Origin: Streptomyces roseoverticillatus
GTDB taxonomy: Bacteria > Actinomycetota > Actinomycetes > Streptomycetales > Streptomycetaceae
DNA length: 64,000 nt
Direction of reading: 5' to 3'
Assembly: GCF_000719265.1 (NCBI RefSeq)
Contig: NZ_JOFL01000022.1
Coordinates: 1-64,000 of the forward strand
This document shows, piece after piece, positions 57,169 to 64,000 of the stretch (positions are counted from its first letter, which is position 1; each line of letters begins with the position of its first letter). Both the position numbers and the translations under genes were made by a program. The notes under the pieces are model-generated. The model saw only the letters and a list, made by a program, of their open reading frames with translations. It was not told the origin of the DNA and made no database searches.

Positions 57169-58917
57169 ATGAGCAAGTACTTCTCCGACCTGATCGTCGA
57201 GTTCCTGCACCAGCAGGGCATCGACCACGTGACCTTCAACCCCGGCGCGTCCTTCCGCGGCGTCCACGACTCCCTCGTCCACGAGGACAACGCGGAGATC
57301 GCCCCGGAGATCGTCATGGCCTGCCACGAGGAGATCGCCGTCGCGATCGCCCACGGCTACCACAAGGCGAGCAACCGGCACATGGGCGTCTTCGTGCACG
57401 CCAACGTCGGCCTGCTGCACGCCTCGATGGCCGTCTTCAACGCCTGGTGCGACCGCGTGCCGCTGTTCGTCCTCGGCGGCAACGGCCCCGTCGACGCGGG
57501 CAAGCGGCGGCCCTGGATCGACTGGATCCACACCTCGCAGAACATCGAGTCCGTGGTCAAGGACTACGTGAAGTGGTGCGACCAGCCGATCGGCCAGCGG
57601 GCCACCGTCGAGTCCCTCTACCGCGGCTTCAAGCTGATGAACACGCCGATGAAGGCCCCGGTCTTCGTGGCCCTGGACTTCGACGTCCAGGAACAGCCCG
57701 TCGAGGACGGCGTGCGCCTGCTCCCGGCGTCCGCCACGGCCCCGACCGGGCTGCCCCCGCTGGACGCCCTCGCCGCCGACGGCCTCGCGGCCCGGCTGCG
57801 CGACGCCCGCCTGCCCGTCCTGATCACGGACTTCTCCGGCCAGGACCCCCGGACCGTGGCCCCGCTCACCGACCTCGCCGAGACCCTCGGCCTGGCCGTG
57901 ATCGACCGCGGCAACCGGCTGAACTTCCCCAGCACCCACGAGCTCAACCTCTCCGGAGCGGACGCCGGCTTCCTCAAGGACGCGGACCTGGTGCTCGCCC
58001 TGGAGGTGCAGGACCTCGTGGGCGCCCTCGGCGCCTTCCTCGACCTCGACGACCAGGGCAGGCCCGCGAACGGCGCCCACGTCGTCACCATCGGCGCCAA
58101 CGACCTCCTCACCAGCAAGTGGGCAGCGGACTACCAGCAGTTCGTGCCCGTCGAGCAGGCCGTGGCCGCCGACGCGCTGGGCAGCATCACCGCCCTCCGC
58201 GAACGGGCCGGCGCCCCCGGCTTCGCCGGCCCTGAGTTCACCGAGCGCCGCGACGAGCGCGTCAAGCAGATCGCCGCCGCCCACACCCGCGCCCGCCTCA
58301 CCTGGGCCGAGCAGGCCGAAGAGGCCAAGGGCAACGAGGTCATCAACGTGGCCGCGGCCGTCGACGAGATCCACCGCGCCGTGCGCGACGAGACCTGGAT
58401 CCTCGCCAACACCGGCAGCCTCACCATCGACGGCTGGGTGAAGAAGCTCTGGCCACTGGAGCGCCCGCAGAGCTACCTCGGGCTCAACGGCGGCGGCGGC
58501 CTCGGCTACGGCCTCGGCGCCTCCGTCGGCGCCGCCCTCGCCCACAAGGGCGACGGCAGCATCGTCATCGACCTCCAGTCCGACGGCGACTTCCTCTACA
58601 CGCCCAGCGCCCTGTGGACGCTCTCCGCGTACGAAGTGCCGCTGCTCACCGTCGTCATGAACAACCGTCTCTACCTCAACTCGACGCAGCACGCGCAGCG
58701 CGTCGCCGGGAACCGCGACCGCGACATCGACCGCGCGCACATCGCGACGAGCTTCTACGACAACCCCGTCGACTTCGTCACCCTCGCCCAGTCGTACAAC
58801 GTCCACGCCCTGCCCCGGGTCGAGGCCGTCGAGGACATCGCCCCGGCCGTCCGCGAAGCCGTCGCGTTCATCAAGGCCAACGGCAAGCCGGCGCTCGTCG
58901 AGATCCTCATGGAGTAA
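57169..58917 (+). CDS. Thiamine diphosphate-dependent enzyme (acetolactate synthase/benzoylformate decarboxylase type)
   Basis: This 582-residue protein has the Pyr domain with catalytic Glu (VMACHEEIAVAIAHGYHKAS), a central domain (TDFSGQDPRTVAPLTDLAE) and a PP domain with the GDG...NN motif (LQSDGDFLYTPSALW ... LTVVMNNRLYLN). Such enzymes decarboxylate 2-oxo acids or join C2/C3 units. The active-site GASFRGVH and HANVGLLHASM loops differ from acetolactate synthase. ATG 57169 lies 3 bp after the enolase-superfamily stop. Confidence 0.93.
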   Translation: MSKYFSDLIVEFLHQQGIDHVTFNPGASFRGVHDSLVHEDNAEIAPEIVMACHEEIAVAIAHGYHKASNRHMGVFVHANVGLLHASMAVFNAWCDRVPLFVLGGNGPVDAGKRRPWIDWIHTSQNIESVVKDYVKWCDQPIGQRATVESLYRGFKLMNTPMKAPVFVALDFDVQEQPVEDGVRLLPASATAPTGLPPLDALAADGLAARLRDARLPVLITDFSGQDPRTVAPLTDLAETLGLAVIDRGNRLNFPSTHELNLSGADAGFLKDADLVLALEVQDLVGALGAFLDLDDQGRPANGAHVVTIGANDLLTSKWAADYQQFVPVEQAVAADALGSITALRERAGAPGFAGPEFTERRDERVKQIAAAHTRARLTWAEQAEEAKGNEVINVAAAVDEIHRAVRDETWILANTGSLTIDGWVKKLWPLERPQSYLGLNGGGGLGYGLGASVGAALAHKGDGSIVIDLQSDGDFLYTPSALWTLSAYEVPLLTVVMNNRLYLNSTQHAQRVAGNRDRDIDRAHIATSFYDNPVDFVTLAQSYNVHALPRVEAVEDIAPAVREAVAFIKANGKPALVEILME

Positions 58918-59002
58918 CCGGCCCGCGCCCCGCACTCCCCCCGCGCTGCCCCCTATTCCCCCCCCCACCGACCCCACCGACGTCCTTGGAGGGCGTTCCG
59001 CC

Positions 59003-59905
59003 GTGACCCAGTTCTTCGCATGTACGTACCAGGGCGAGCGGCTCGTCGGCTTCGACGAGCCCGCCGACGGAGCACCGCTGCACCTCTACCGCGCCGGGAA
59101 CGACCACGGCGCGGCGCTCGCGGCCGCGGGCTACGACGCCGCCGCGTTCGCCGCCGCCGCCAAGGCGGCCGGCCCCGCCGTCACCGTGCCCGCCGACCGC
59201 CGCCACGAGATCCGCCACCTTCCTCCGCTGCTCCCCAACGAGCCGGGGAACGCGCTGGTCAGCGGCTTCATGCAGACCCACAACGTCAAGGTCTCCGAGG
59301 AGGCCGCGGAGGACGGCGGCGAGCGCCCGCAGCCCAACTGGTTCTTCAAGGGGCTCGGCACCTCCCTCCGGGTCTCCGGTGACGAGCTGACCGTCCCCGC
59401 CGCGGCCGTCGCCGTGTGCGAGGAGGCGGAGGTCGTCCTGATCTACGTCGACGACGAGCAGGGCCGGCCCCGCTACGTGGGGCACACCTTCGGCAACGAC
59501 CTCACCGACATCGGCCGCTTCAAGCGCAACAACGGCCACCTCTCGTACGCCAAGCTGTGCGACGCGGCGGTCTCCCCCTGGTTCTTCGCCGGGGAGCCGC
59601 CGCGCTCCGTCACCGGCAAGGTCTCCGTGGAGCGGGACGGCGTGACCGCCTGGGAGGGCGGCTTCACCACCGGCACCGACGCCCTGGCCTACCGGCTCGA
59701 CGGCATGATCGAGCACCTCTTCGCCTACCCGCCGCTGCACCACCCCGGCCGGGTGCACTACGTCTTCATCGGCGCCGACCGCAGCAGCTTCCACGCCGGC
59801 TTCCGCATCGCGCACGGCGACCGGCTCACCATCGACGTCGCGAGCCACGGCGTCGCCCTGACCAACACCATCGCCTGGGACGGCGCCGAACGGCAGGGGG
59901 ACTGA
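59003..59905 (+). CDS. Fumarylacetoacetase (FAH)-fold protein, GguC/AraD1-like
   Basis: This 300-residue protein has the FAH-type C-terminal half: VGHTFGNDLTDIGRFKRNNG, YAKLCDAAVSPWFFAGEPP, VTGKVSVERDGVTAWEGGF, TGTDALAYRLDGMIEHLF and a final TIDVASHGVALTNTIAW. The pattern is closest to GguC/AraD1 sugar-acid dehydratase-like proteins; the metal-binding acidic residues are partly conserved. It likely hydrolyses, decarboxylates or dehydrates a 2-oxo acid. GTG 59003 follows GGAGGG. It lies 85 bp after the ThDP gene and 2 bp before the acyltransferase. Confidence 0.8.
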   Translation: MTQFFACTYQGERLVGFDEPADGAPLHLYRAGNDHGAALAAAGYDAAAFAAAAKAAGPAVTVPADRRHEIRHLPPLLPNEPGNALVSGFMQTHNVKVSEEAAEDGGERPQPNWFFKGLGTSLRVSGDELTVPAAAVAVCEEAEVVLIYVDDEQGRPRYVGHTFGNDLTDIGRFKRNNGHLSYAKLCDAAVSPWFFAGEPPRSVTGKVSVERDGVTAWEGGFTTGTDALAYRLDGMIEHLFAYPPLHHPGRVHYVFIGADRSSFHAGFRIAHGDRLTIDVASHGVALTNTIAWDGAERQGD

Positions 59906-59907
59906 CC

Positions 59908-61299
59908 GTGGAGCTCATCCGCAAGCTCAGCGACGTGGAGGCGTCCTTCGCCCACATGCACGCCCTGCTGAAGGGAAACACCCAGGTCACCACCTGGATC
60001 AGCATCGACGCCCCCATCGGCGCGGCCGAGCTGGGCGACGCCGTCCGGCGCTGGGCGCACCGCCTCCCGCTGCTGCGGGCACGCATCGAGGAGCGGGACG
60101 GGTCGCTCTGGTTCGCCGCCGGGCCCGGGCCCGGGCCGGAGCAGCTGCGCCACGGCCCGATGCCCGCCGGGCGGTCGCCCGAGGACCTCCTGGGCGAGGA
60201 ACTCAACGACGTCCTGCCGACGGGCGGCGCCCTGTGGCGGCTGCGGGCCGCCGCCGACGTGCGGGCGGGCGTCACGCACCTCTACTTCACGCGCAACCAC
60301 GCCGTCTCCGACGGCCATTCCACCGGCGGCACCCTGCGGGTGCTCCTCGAAGAGCTCTTCGGCGCGCCGGGGTACGCCGCGCCGGAGCCCTTCTCCCGCA
60401 ACGGCGACGAGCTGACGTACACCGCGCCGGCACCCGGCGCGGAAGGCCTTCCGGCCCTCCCGGACGCGCCCGCGCCCGGCATCCCGTTCGCCGTCCGCGC
60501 GCCGTGGGAGGAGCGGGGCACCGCCTTCGTCCCCGTCGACCTGTCGCCCGCCGGGTCGGAGGCCGTGAAGCTCTACTGCCGGCGCCGCGGCCTGACCGTC
60601 AACCAGTTCTTCGCGACGGCGCTCGCCGAGTCCTTCGCCCTGGCCACCGGCCGCGACGAGGTGGAGTTCTTCACCGCCGTGTCGCTGCGCCGCCGCTACA
60701 CCGAGGAGGAGTCCCTGACCGACCTGGGCTGCTTCATCAGCGTCGCCCGGGCACCGCTGCGGCTCGGCGGCGGGTCGTTCAAGGACCACGCCGAGGCGTA
60801 CCGGAACGGCTTCCGGGCGGCCGACGCCGCCTGGCGGCCGCAGGCCCGCCCGCACCACGAGATCCGGGCCGCGGCGGCCGCCGCGGCGGCCGCCGGCAGC
60901 GCCCCGGGCATCTGCATCACCAACGTGGGCCCGGTCGACGCCTCACTGGGCGCGCACGCGGGCCGGGTGACGGGCTTCCGCACGGTCGTCAACCGCACCG
61001 GCGCCAACTACGCGCTGGTGCTGCACCTTTCGACGTTCCGCGGGGCGTTCGGCCTGGCCTTGTCGTACGGCACGCCGAGCGTGGACCCGTCCGTCGCCGA
61101 GGGCACGGCGAAGCTGCTGCGCGAGCGCATCGCCCTGGCGGCGGGCGCGGCCTCCGGCGAGGATCCGCGCCCGCGCCGTCCGTACGGCTCCGTCGCTATC
61201 CCCGCGGCCGCGGGCCTCCGCCCGCTTCCTGCTGCCGCAGGACGAGCGCCAGCAGCCCGGGGAACCGCTCCTCGAACTCGGCCCGGCGCAGCCGGTTGA
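59908..61299 (+). CDS. Condensation-domain-like acyltransferase
   Basis: This 463-residue stand-alone protein has the condensation/BAHD-type catalytic motif HxxxDG in YFTRNHAVSDGHSTGGTLR, a VNQFFATALAESFALATG core and a FDVPRG-like FSTFRGAFGLALSYG end. It may form an ester or amide bond using an acyl-CoA, acyl carrier or the GH3-activated acid. GTG 59908 lies 2 bp after the FAH stop. The last 104 bp overlap the convergent ArsR gene. Confidence 0.85.
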   Translation: MELIRKLSDVEASFAHMHALLKGNTQVTTWISIDAPIGAAELGDAVRRWAHRLPLLRARIEERDGSLWFAAGPGPGPEQLRHGPMPAGRSPEDLLGEELNDVLPTGGALWRLRAAADVRAGVTHLYFTRNHAVSDGHSTGGTLRVLLEELFGAPGYAAPEPFSRNGDELTYTAPAPGAEGLPALPDAPAPGIPFAVRAPWEERGTAFVPVDLSPAGSEAVKLYCRRRGLTVNQFFATALAESFALATGRDEVEFFTAVSLRRRYTEEESLTDLGCFISVARAPLRLGGGSFKDHAEAYRNGFRAADAAWRPQARPHHEIRAAAAAAAAAGSAPGICITNVGPVDASLGAHAGRVTGFRTVVNRTGANYALVLHLSTFRGAFGLALSYGTPSVDPSVAEGTAKLLRERIALAAGAASGEDPRPRRPYGSVAIPAAAGLRPLPAAAGRAPAARGTAPRTRPGAAG

Positions 61300-61567
61300 T
61301 CCGCTTGGCGCCCGCGTCGCGCTGCTCGATGAGCCCGGCGGAGCGCAGCACCGCGAAGTGATGGCTCAGCGCGGCCTTGCGGACCGGCACGTCGAAGCTG
61401 CCGCAGGTGCGCTCCCAGTCCTCGGCAGCGGCCAACTCCCGTACGAGCGCGAGCCGTACGGGATCGGAGAGCGCCGCCAGCGCGGTCTCCAGGGCCACGT
61501 CCCGGGGATGGACGTGCTCCGGTGGCGTGCGGTGCGGCGCCGGAGCCGCGACGTTTCCCTTGGTCAT
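61196..61567 (-). CDS. ArsR-family regulator
   Basis: This 123-residue winged HTH protein has ALSDPVRLALVRELAAAEDW, VPVRKAALSHHFAVLRSAGL and IEQRDAGAKRINRLRR. Only one Cys is present, so metal sensing as in classical ArsR is not obvious. ATG 61567 follows AGGAAGG. It diverges from an MFS exporter 139 bp away and probably represses it until an export substrate or related ligand binds. Confidence 0.92.
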   Translation of the reverse strand: MTKGNVAAPAPHRTPPEHVHPRDVALETALAALSDPVRLALVRELAAAEDWERTCGSFDVPVRKAALSHHFAVLRSAGLIEQRDAGAKRINRLRRAEFEERFPGLLALVLRQQEAGGGPRPRG

Positions 61568-61596
61568 AACGGCCTTCCTGACGAACGATTGCAAAG

Positions 61597-61643
61597 TGTT
61601 CGATGATCTGCGTACAGTCTACGTGTTCGCCTCGCATCGAACA
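61597..61643. promoter_or_regulatory. ArsR operator candidate in the exporter promoter
   Basis: TGTTCGATG (61597-61605) and its exact complement CATCGAACA (61635-61643) flank a direct repeat (ACAGTCTA at 61614 and 61641). The element lies between the ArsR gene and the MFS gene. Confidence 0.55.
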
Positions 61644-61706
61644 GTCTATTCGCGTCGAGCGCCCTCACCCTCCCCACCCCCGTCCGACCGACCTTTAGGA
61701 ATAGGC

Positions 61707-63146
61707 ATGTCCCAGAGTGAACCCAGTACTGCGAAAAGGAAGCTGTCGCTGCTCGCGGCCTGCCTCGGGTTCGTCGTCGTCATCCTCGATGTCAGCGTGG
61801 TCAACGTCGCCACCGACGCGCTGAGCAAGGACTTCGGCGGCAGCCTCTCCGGGCTGGAGTGGGTGATCAACGGCTACACCCTCACCTTCGCCGCGTTCCT
61901 GCTGTCCACCGGATCGCTGGGGGACCGCTTCGACCCGAAGCGGATCTACCAGGTGGGCTTCGCGCTCTTCGCCGTGGCGTCCTTCGCCTGCGGCGCCTCC
62001 ACCACGCTCGTCGCGCTGATCGTCTCCCGCGTGGTCCAGGGCCTGGGCGCGGCGATGATCGTCCCGTCCTCGCTGTCGATCGTGAACAAGTCGTTCCCCG
62101 ACGCCGGCGAGCGCGCCAAGGCCGTGAGCCTGTGGGCCGCCGCGGGCGGCCTCGCCCTCGCCCTCGGCCCGGTGGTCGGCGGCGTCCTCATCGACCAGCT
62201 CGGCTGGCGGTCGATCTTCTTCGTGAACGTCCCGATCGCCGTCGTGGGCATCTGGCTGACCCAGGCCAACGCCCCGGCCACCGTCCGCGCCGCCGACGCC
62301 CCGCGCCGCTCCTTCGACCTGCTCGGCCAGGTGCTCGCCGTGGTCGCGCTGGGCACCTTCACCGCCGCCATCATCGAGGCCAACGGCCGCGGCTGGGGCT
62401 CGGCGTTCGTCATCAGCAGCCTCGTCGTCTTCGCCGTCGCGACGATCGCCTTCATCGCCGCCGAGAAGCGCAGCAGCGACCCGATGCTGCCGCTGCACCT
62501 CTTCGGCCGCAAGGCGTTCACCTCGACCTCGCTGATCGGCGTCCTCGTCAACTTCGCCTTCTACGGCCTGATCTTCGTCTTCAGCCTGTTCTTCCAGTCC
62601 GTCTGGAACTACTCGCCGATCGTCGCCGGCCTCGCGTTCCTCCCGATGACCGCCGCGATCATGACCGCCAACCTGTCCTGCGGCCCGCTCGCCAAGCGCT
62701 ACGGCGCCCGTGCCGTGCTCATCACCGGCAGCTCGCTGGCCGCCCTGGGCTACCTCGGCACCCTCCCGGCCGTGCACTCCGGCTCGTACTTCGCCATCGT
62801 CGCCCAGTTCCTGGTGGCGGGCTTCGGCATCGGCCTGGTCGTCCCGGCCATGACGAACGCCATGCTCTCCGCGGTCGACTCCGGCAACATCGGCATCGCC
62901 TCCGGCGTCCTCAACGCCTCGCGCCAGCTGGGCGGCCTGATCGGCGTCGCGATCATGGGCCTGATCGTCGGCGACGCCAAGTCGGACACCTTCACCTCCG
63001 GGCTGCAGACGGCCCTGGGGTGGGCGGTGGCGGCGCTGGTGGGCTGCGCGCTGCTGAGCGCCTTCGGCATCCACCGCGCCGCGAAGGCCGCTTCCGCCCC
63101 CGCCGCCGCCCCGGCGGGCGCCAAGGCCGCCGTCCCGGCGAAGTAG
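61707..63146 (+). CDS. DHA2-type MFS exporter (14 TM)
   Basis: This 479-residue transporter has the MFS motif A in TGSLGDRFDPKRIYQVG, motif C in AAGGLALALGPVVGGVLID and 14 predicted membrane helices, with an Ala/Pro-rich tail. DHA2 members export drugs. ATG 61707 follows TTTAGGA. The ArsR gene is divergent. The exporter adjoins the biosynthetic genes and is the natural candidate for product export and self-resistance. Confidence 0.93.
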   Translation: MSQSEPSTAKRKLSLLAACLGFVVVILDVSVVNVATDALSKDFGGSLSGLEWVINGYTLTFAAFLLSTGSLGDRFDPKRIYQVGFALFAVASFACGASTTLVALIVSRVVQGLGAAMIVPSSLSIVNKSFPDAGERAKAVSLWAAAGGLALALGPVVGGVLIDQLGWRSIFFVNVPIAVVGIWLTQANAPATVRAADAPRRSFDLLGQVLAVVALGTFTAAIIEANGRGWGSAFVISSLVVFAVATIAFIAAEKRSSDPMLPLHLFGRKAFTSTSLIGVLVNFAFYGLIFVFSLFFQSVWNYSPIVAGLAFLPMTAAIMTANLSCGPLAKRYGARAVLITGSSLAALGYLGTLPAVHSGSYFAIVAQFLVAGFGIGLVVPAMTNAMLSAVDSGNIGIASGVLNASRQLGGLIGVAIMGLIVGDAKSDTFTSGLQTALGWAVAALVGCALLSAFGIHRAAKAASAPAAAPAGAKAAVPAK

Positions 63147-63197
63147 CCCGACCGCGGGACTCCCACGGAAGACACCCGCAGGAACACCCACAGACCC

Positions 63198-63226
63198 GGA
63201 ACCGCCGGCCCCGTGCCGGCGGTTCC
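63198..63226. terminator. Hairpin terminator after the MFS gene
   Basis: GGAACCGCCGGC and its complement GCCGGCGGTTCC form a 12-bp stem with a 5-nt loop. It separates the exporter from the CHMI-type gene. Confidence 0.75.
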
Positions 63227-63326
63227 GTCATGCCGGCGTATCCGCCGTCGGTAGATGCCCACGAGGCACCAAGAGGAGGAGGTATACGCCGGCATCACCA
63301 CGTGAGACACGAAGAAAGGAATCGGC

Positions 63327-63734
63327 ATGCCGCACCTCATGCTCGAGCACTCGGGCAACATCCGTGAATCGGTCGACGAAGCCGGCCTGTTCAGGGAACT
63401 GCATGCTGCGCTCTCGGAAGTCGGCGGCTTCCGCGTCCAGGACTTCAAGAGCAGGGTCGTCCGGCTGAACGCCTACATCGGCGACGGCACGTACGAGCAG
63501 GCGTTCGTCAACCTCGACATCCGCACCTTCGCGGGCAAGACCGCGGACACCAAGAGCCGCATCAGCCAGGAGGCCCTGCGCGTCCTGGGCCGGCACTTCC
63601 GGCGGACGATGACGGAGACCTCCTGCGACATATCGGTTCAGATCACCGAGCTGAACCGTGAGAGCTATTCCCGCACCCGATCCGAGGACCTGGCCTCCCA
63701 GGTCCCCGTCCTACAGGAGAGCACCACACCGTGA
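63327..63734 (+). CDS. 5-carboxymethyl-2-hydroxymuconate isomerase-family tautomerase
   Basis: This 135-residue protein begins MPHLMLEHSGNI, so Pro2, the catalytic base of the tautomerase superfamily, is present after Met removal. The rest (LFRELHAALSEVGGFRVQDF, KSRVVRLNAYIGDGTYEQAF, VNLDIRTFAGKT) matches the CHMI/HpcD fold. ATG 63327 follows GAAAGGA. The usual catabolic genes (hpcB, hpcE) are absent here, so a biosynthetic tautomerisation is likely. It overlaps the SDR start by GTGA. Confidence 0.88.
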   Translation: MPHLMLEHSGNIRESVDEAGLFRELHAALSEVGGFRVQDFKSRVVRLNAYIGDGTYEQAFVNLDIRTFAGKTADTKSRISQEALRVLGRHFRRTMTETSCDISVQITELNRESYSRTRSEDLASQVPVLQESTTP

Positions 63735-64000
63735 CCGACTACCAAGGAAAGCGCGTCCTCGTCGTGGGAGGGAGCTCCGGCGTCGGCCTGGCCACCGCCC
63801 GGCAGTTCACCGCACGAGGCGCCCTCGTCACCATCGCCTCCCGCTCCAAGGAGAAGCTCGACGCCGCGCTCGCGGGCCTCGGCACCTCCGCGACCGGCCA
63901 GGTCCTGGACATCACCGACGACGACGCGGTCGAGGCGTTCGCCGGCACCGCCGGCGCGTTCGACCACGTCGTCATCACGGCGGCGGACACGCCGATGGGC
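63731..64000 (+). CDS. Short-chain dehydrogenase/reductase (3' end outside window)
   Basis: The first 90 residues are visible: Rossmann motif VLVVGGSSGVGLATARQF (GxxxGxG), SRSKEKLDAALAGL, VLDITDDDAVEAF and VVITAADTPMG. The catalytic Ser/Tyr/Lys lie beyond base 64000. The start GTG 63731 overlaps the CHMI stop (GTGA) and follows AGGAG at about 12 nt. With CHMI it forms a coupled pair at the edge of the cluster, which therefore continues outside the window. Confidence 0.92.
   Translation, partial: MTDYQGKRVLVVGGSSGVGLATARQFTARGALVTIASRSKEKLDAALAGLGTSATGQVLDITDDDAVEAFAGTAGAFDHVVITAADTPMG

Noticed and set aside
55927..58977. 1016-aa minus-strand open frame
   Set aside because: It is antisense to the enolase-superfamily and ThDP genes, which carry full catalytic motifs.

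Overview
The window is about 64 kb of high-GC actinomycete DNA, almost certainly a Streptomyces-type chromosome. The evidence is the codon bias, the many GTG starts, rare TTA codons, an AfsA/ArpA-type signalling locus, an NnaR-type nitrate regulator, and a pSAM2-like integrative element in a tRNA gene. All calls come from reading the sequence; no database search was run.

Layout. 1-1.6 kb: the N-terminal and middle part of dnaX (minus strand), followed by the SRP RNA gene ffs and tRNA-Ser(GGA). 1,993-18,168: a complete actinomycete integrative and conjugative element (AICE) integrated in that tRNA gene and bounded by perfect 75-bp direct repeats. It carries int/xis, a replication module (DUF3631-like ATPase, primase-polymerase, cytosine methylase-like protein, SSB), a transfer module (FtsK-like TraB, Spd-like membrane proteins), a GGDEF diguanylate cyclase, a KorSA-like GntR repressor with three matching operators, and a divergent Pif-like NUDIX gene. 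18.2-31 kb: host genes for an F420-type nitroreductase, a cytolysin/hemopexin protein, copper efflux (CsoR box-copZ-copA), a flavin monooxygenase, an XRE regulator/hydrolase pair, and a GAF-type sensor kinase. 31-36 kb: a DevR/OsdR-like response regulator, a globin-reductase, and AGGGCCG-N2-CGGCCCT-type boxes. 35.4-45.7 kb: an assimilatory nitrate/nitrite operon (nasA, reductase, nirB, a nirD-narK fusion, sirohydrochlorin chelatase) divergent from nnaR.

45.9-52 kb: a gamma-butyrolactone-type signalling locus (HAD phosphatase, acyl-CoA dehydrogenase-like flavoprotein, AfsA, two TetR receptors) with three related palindromes upstream of three transcription units. 52.2-64 kb: what looks like an unrecognised biosynthetic cluster. 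It has an aldo/keto reductase, a GH3-family acyl-acid ligase, an alpha/beta hydrolase with a Cys nucleophile, an enolase-superfamily enzyme, a ThDP enzyme, an FAH-fold enzyme, a condensation-type acyltransferase, an ArsR/MFS exporter pair, a CHMI-type tautomerase and a truncated SDR.

The most novel items are the cholesterol-dependent-cytolysin-like protein carrying a hemopexin C-terminus, the GH3/ThDP/enolase/Cys-hydrolase cluster with its butyrolactone-type switch, the nirD-narK fusion, and an AICE that carries a diguanylate cyclase, its own operator set and a candidate transfer locus.
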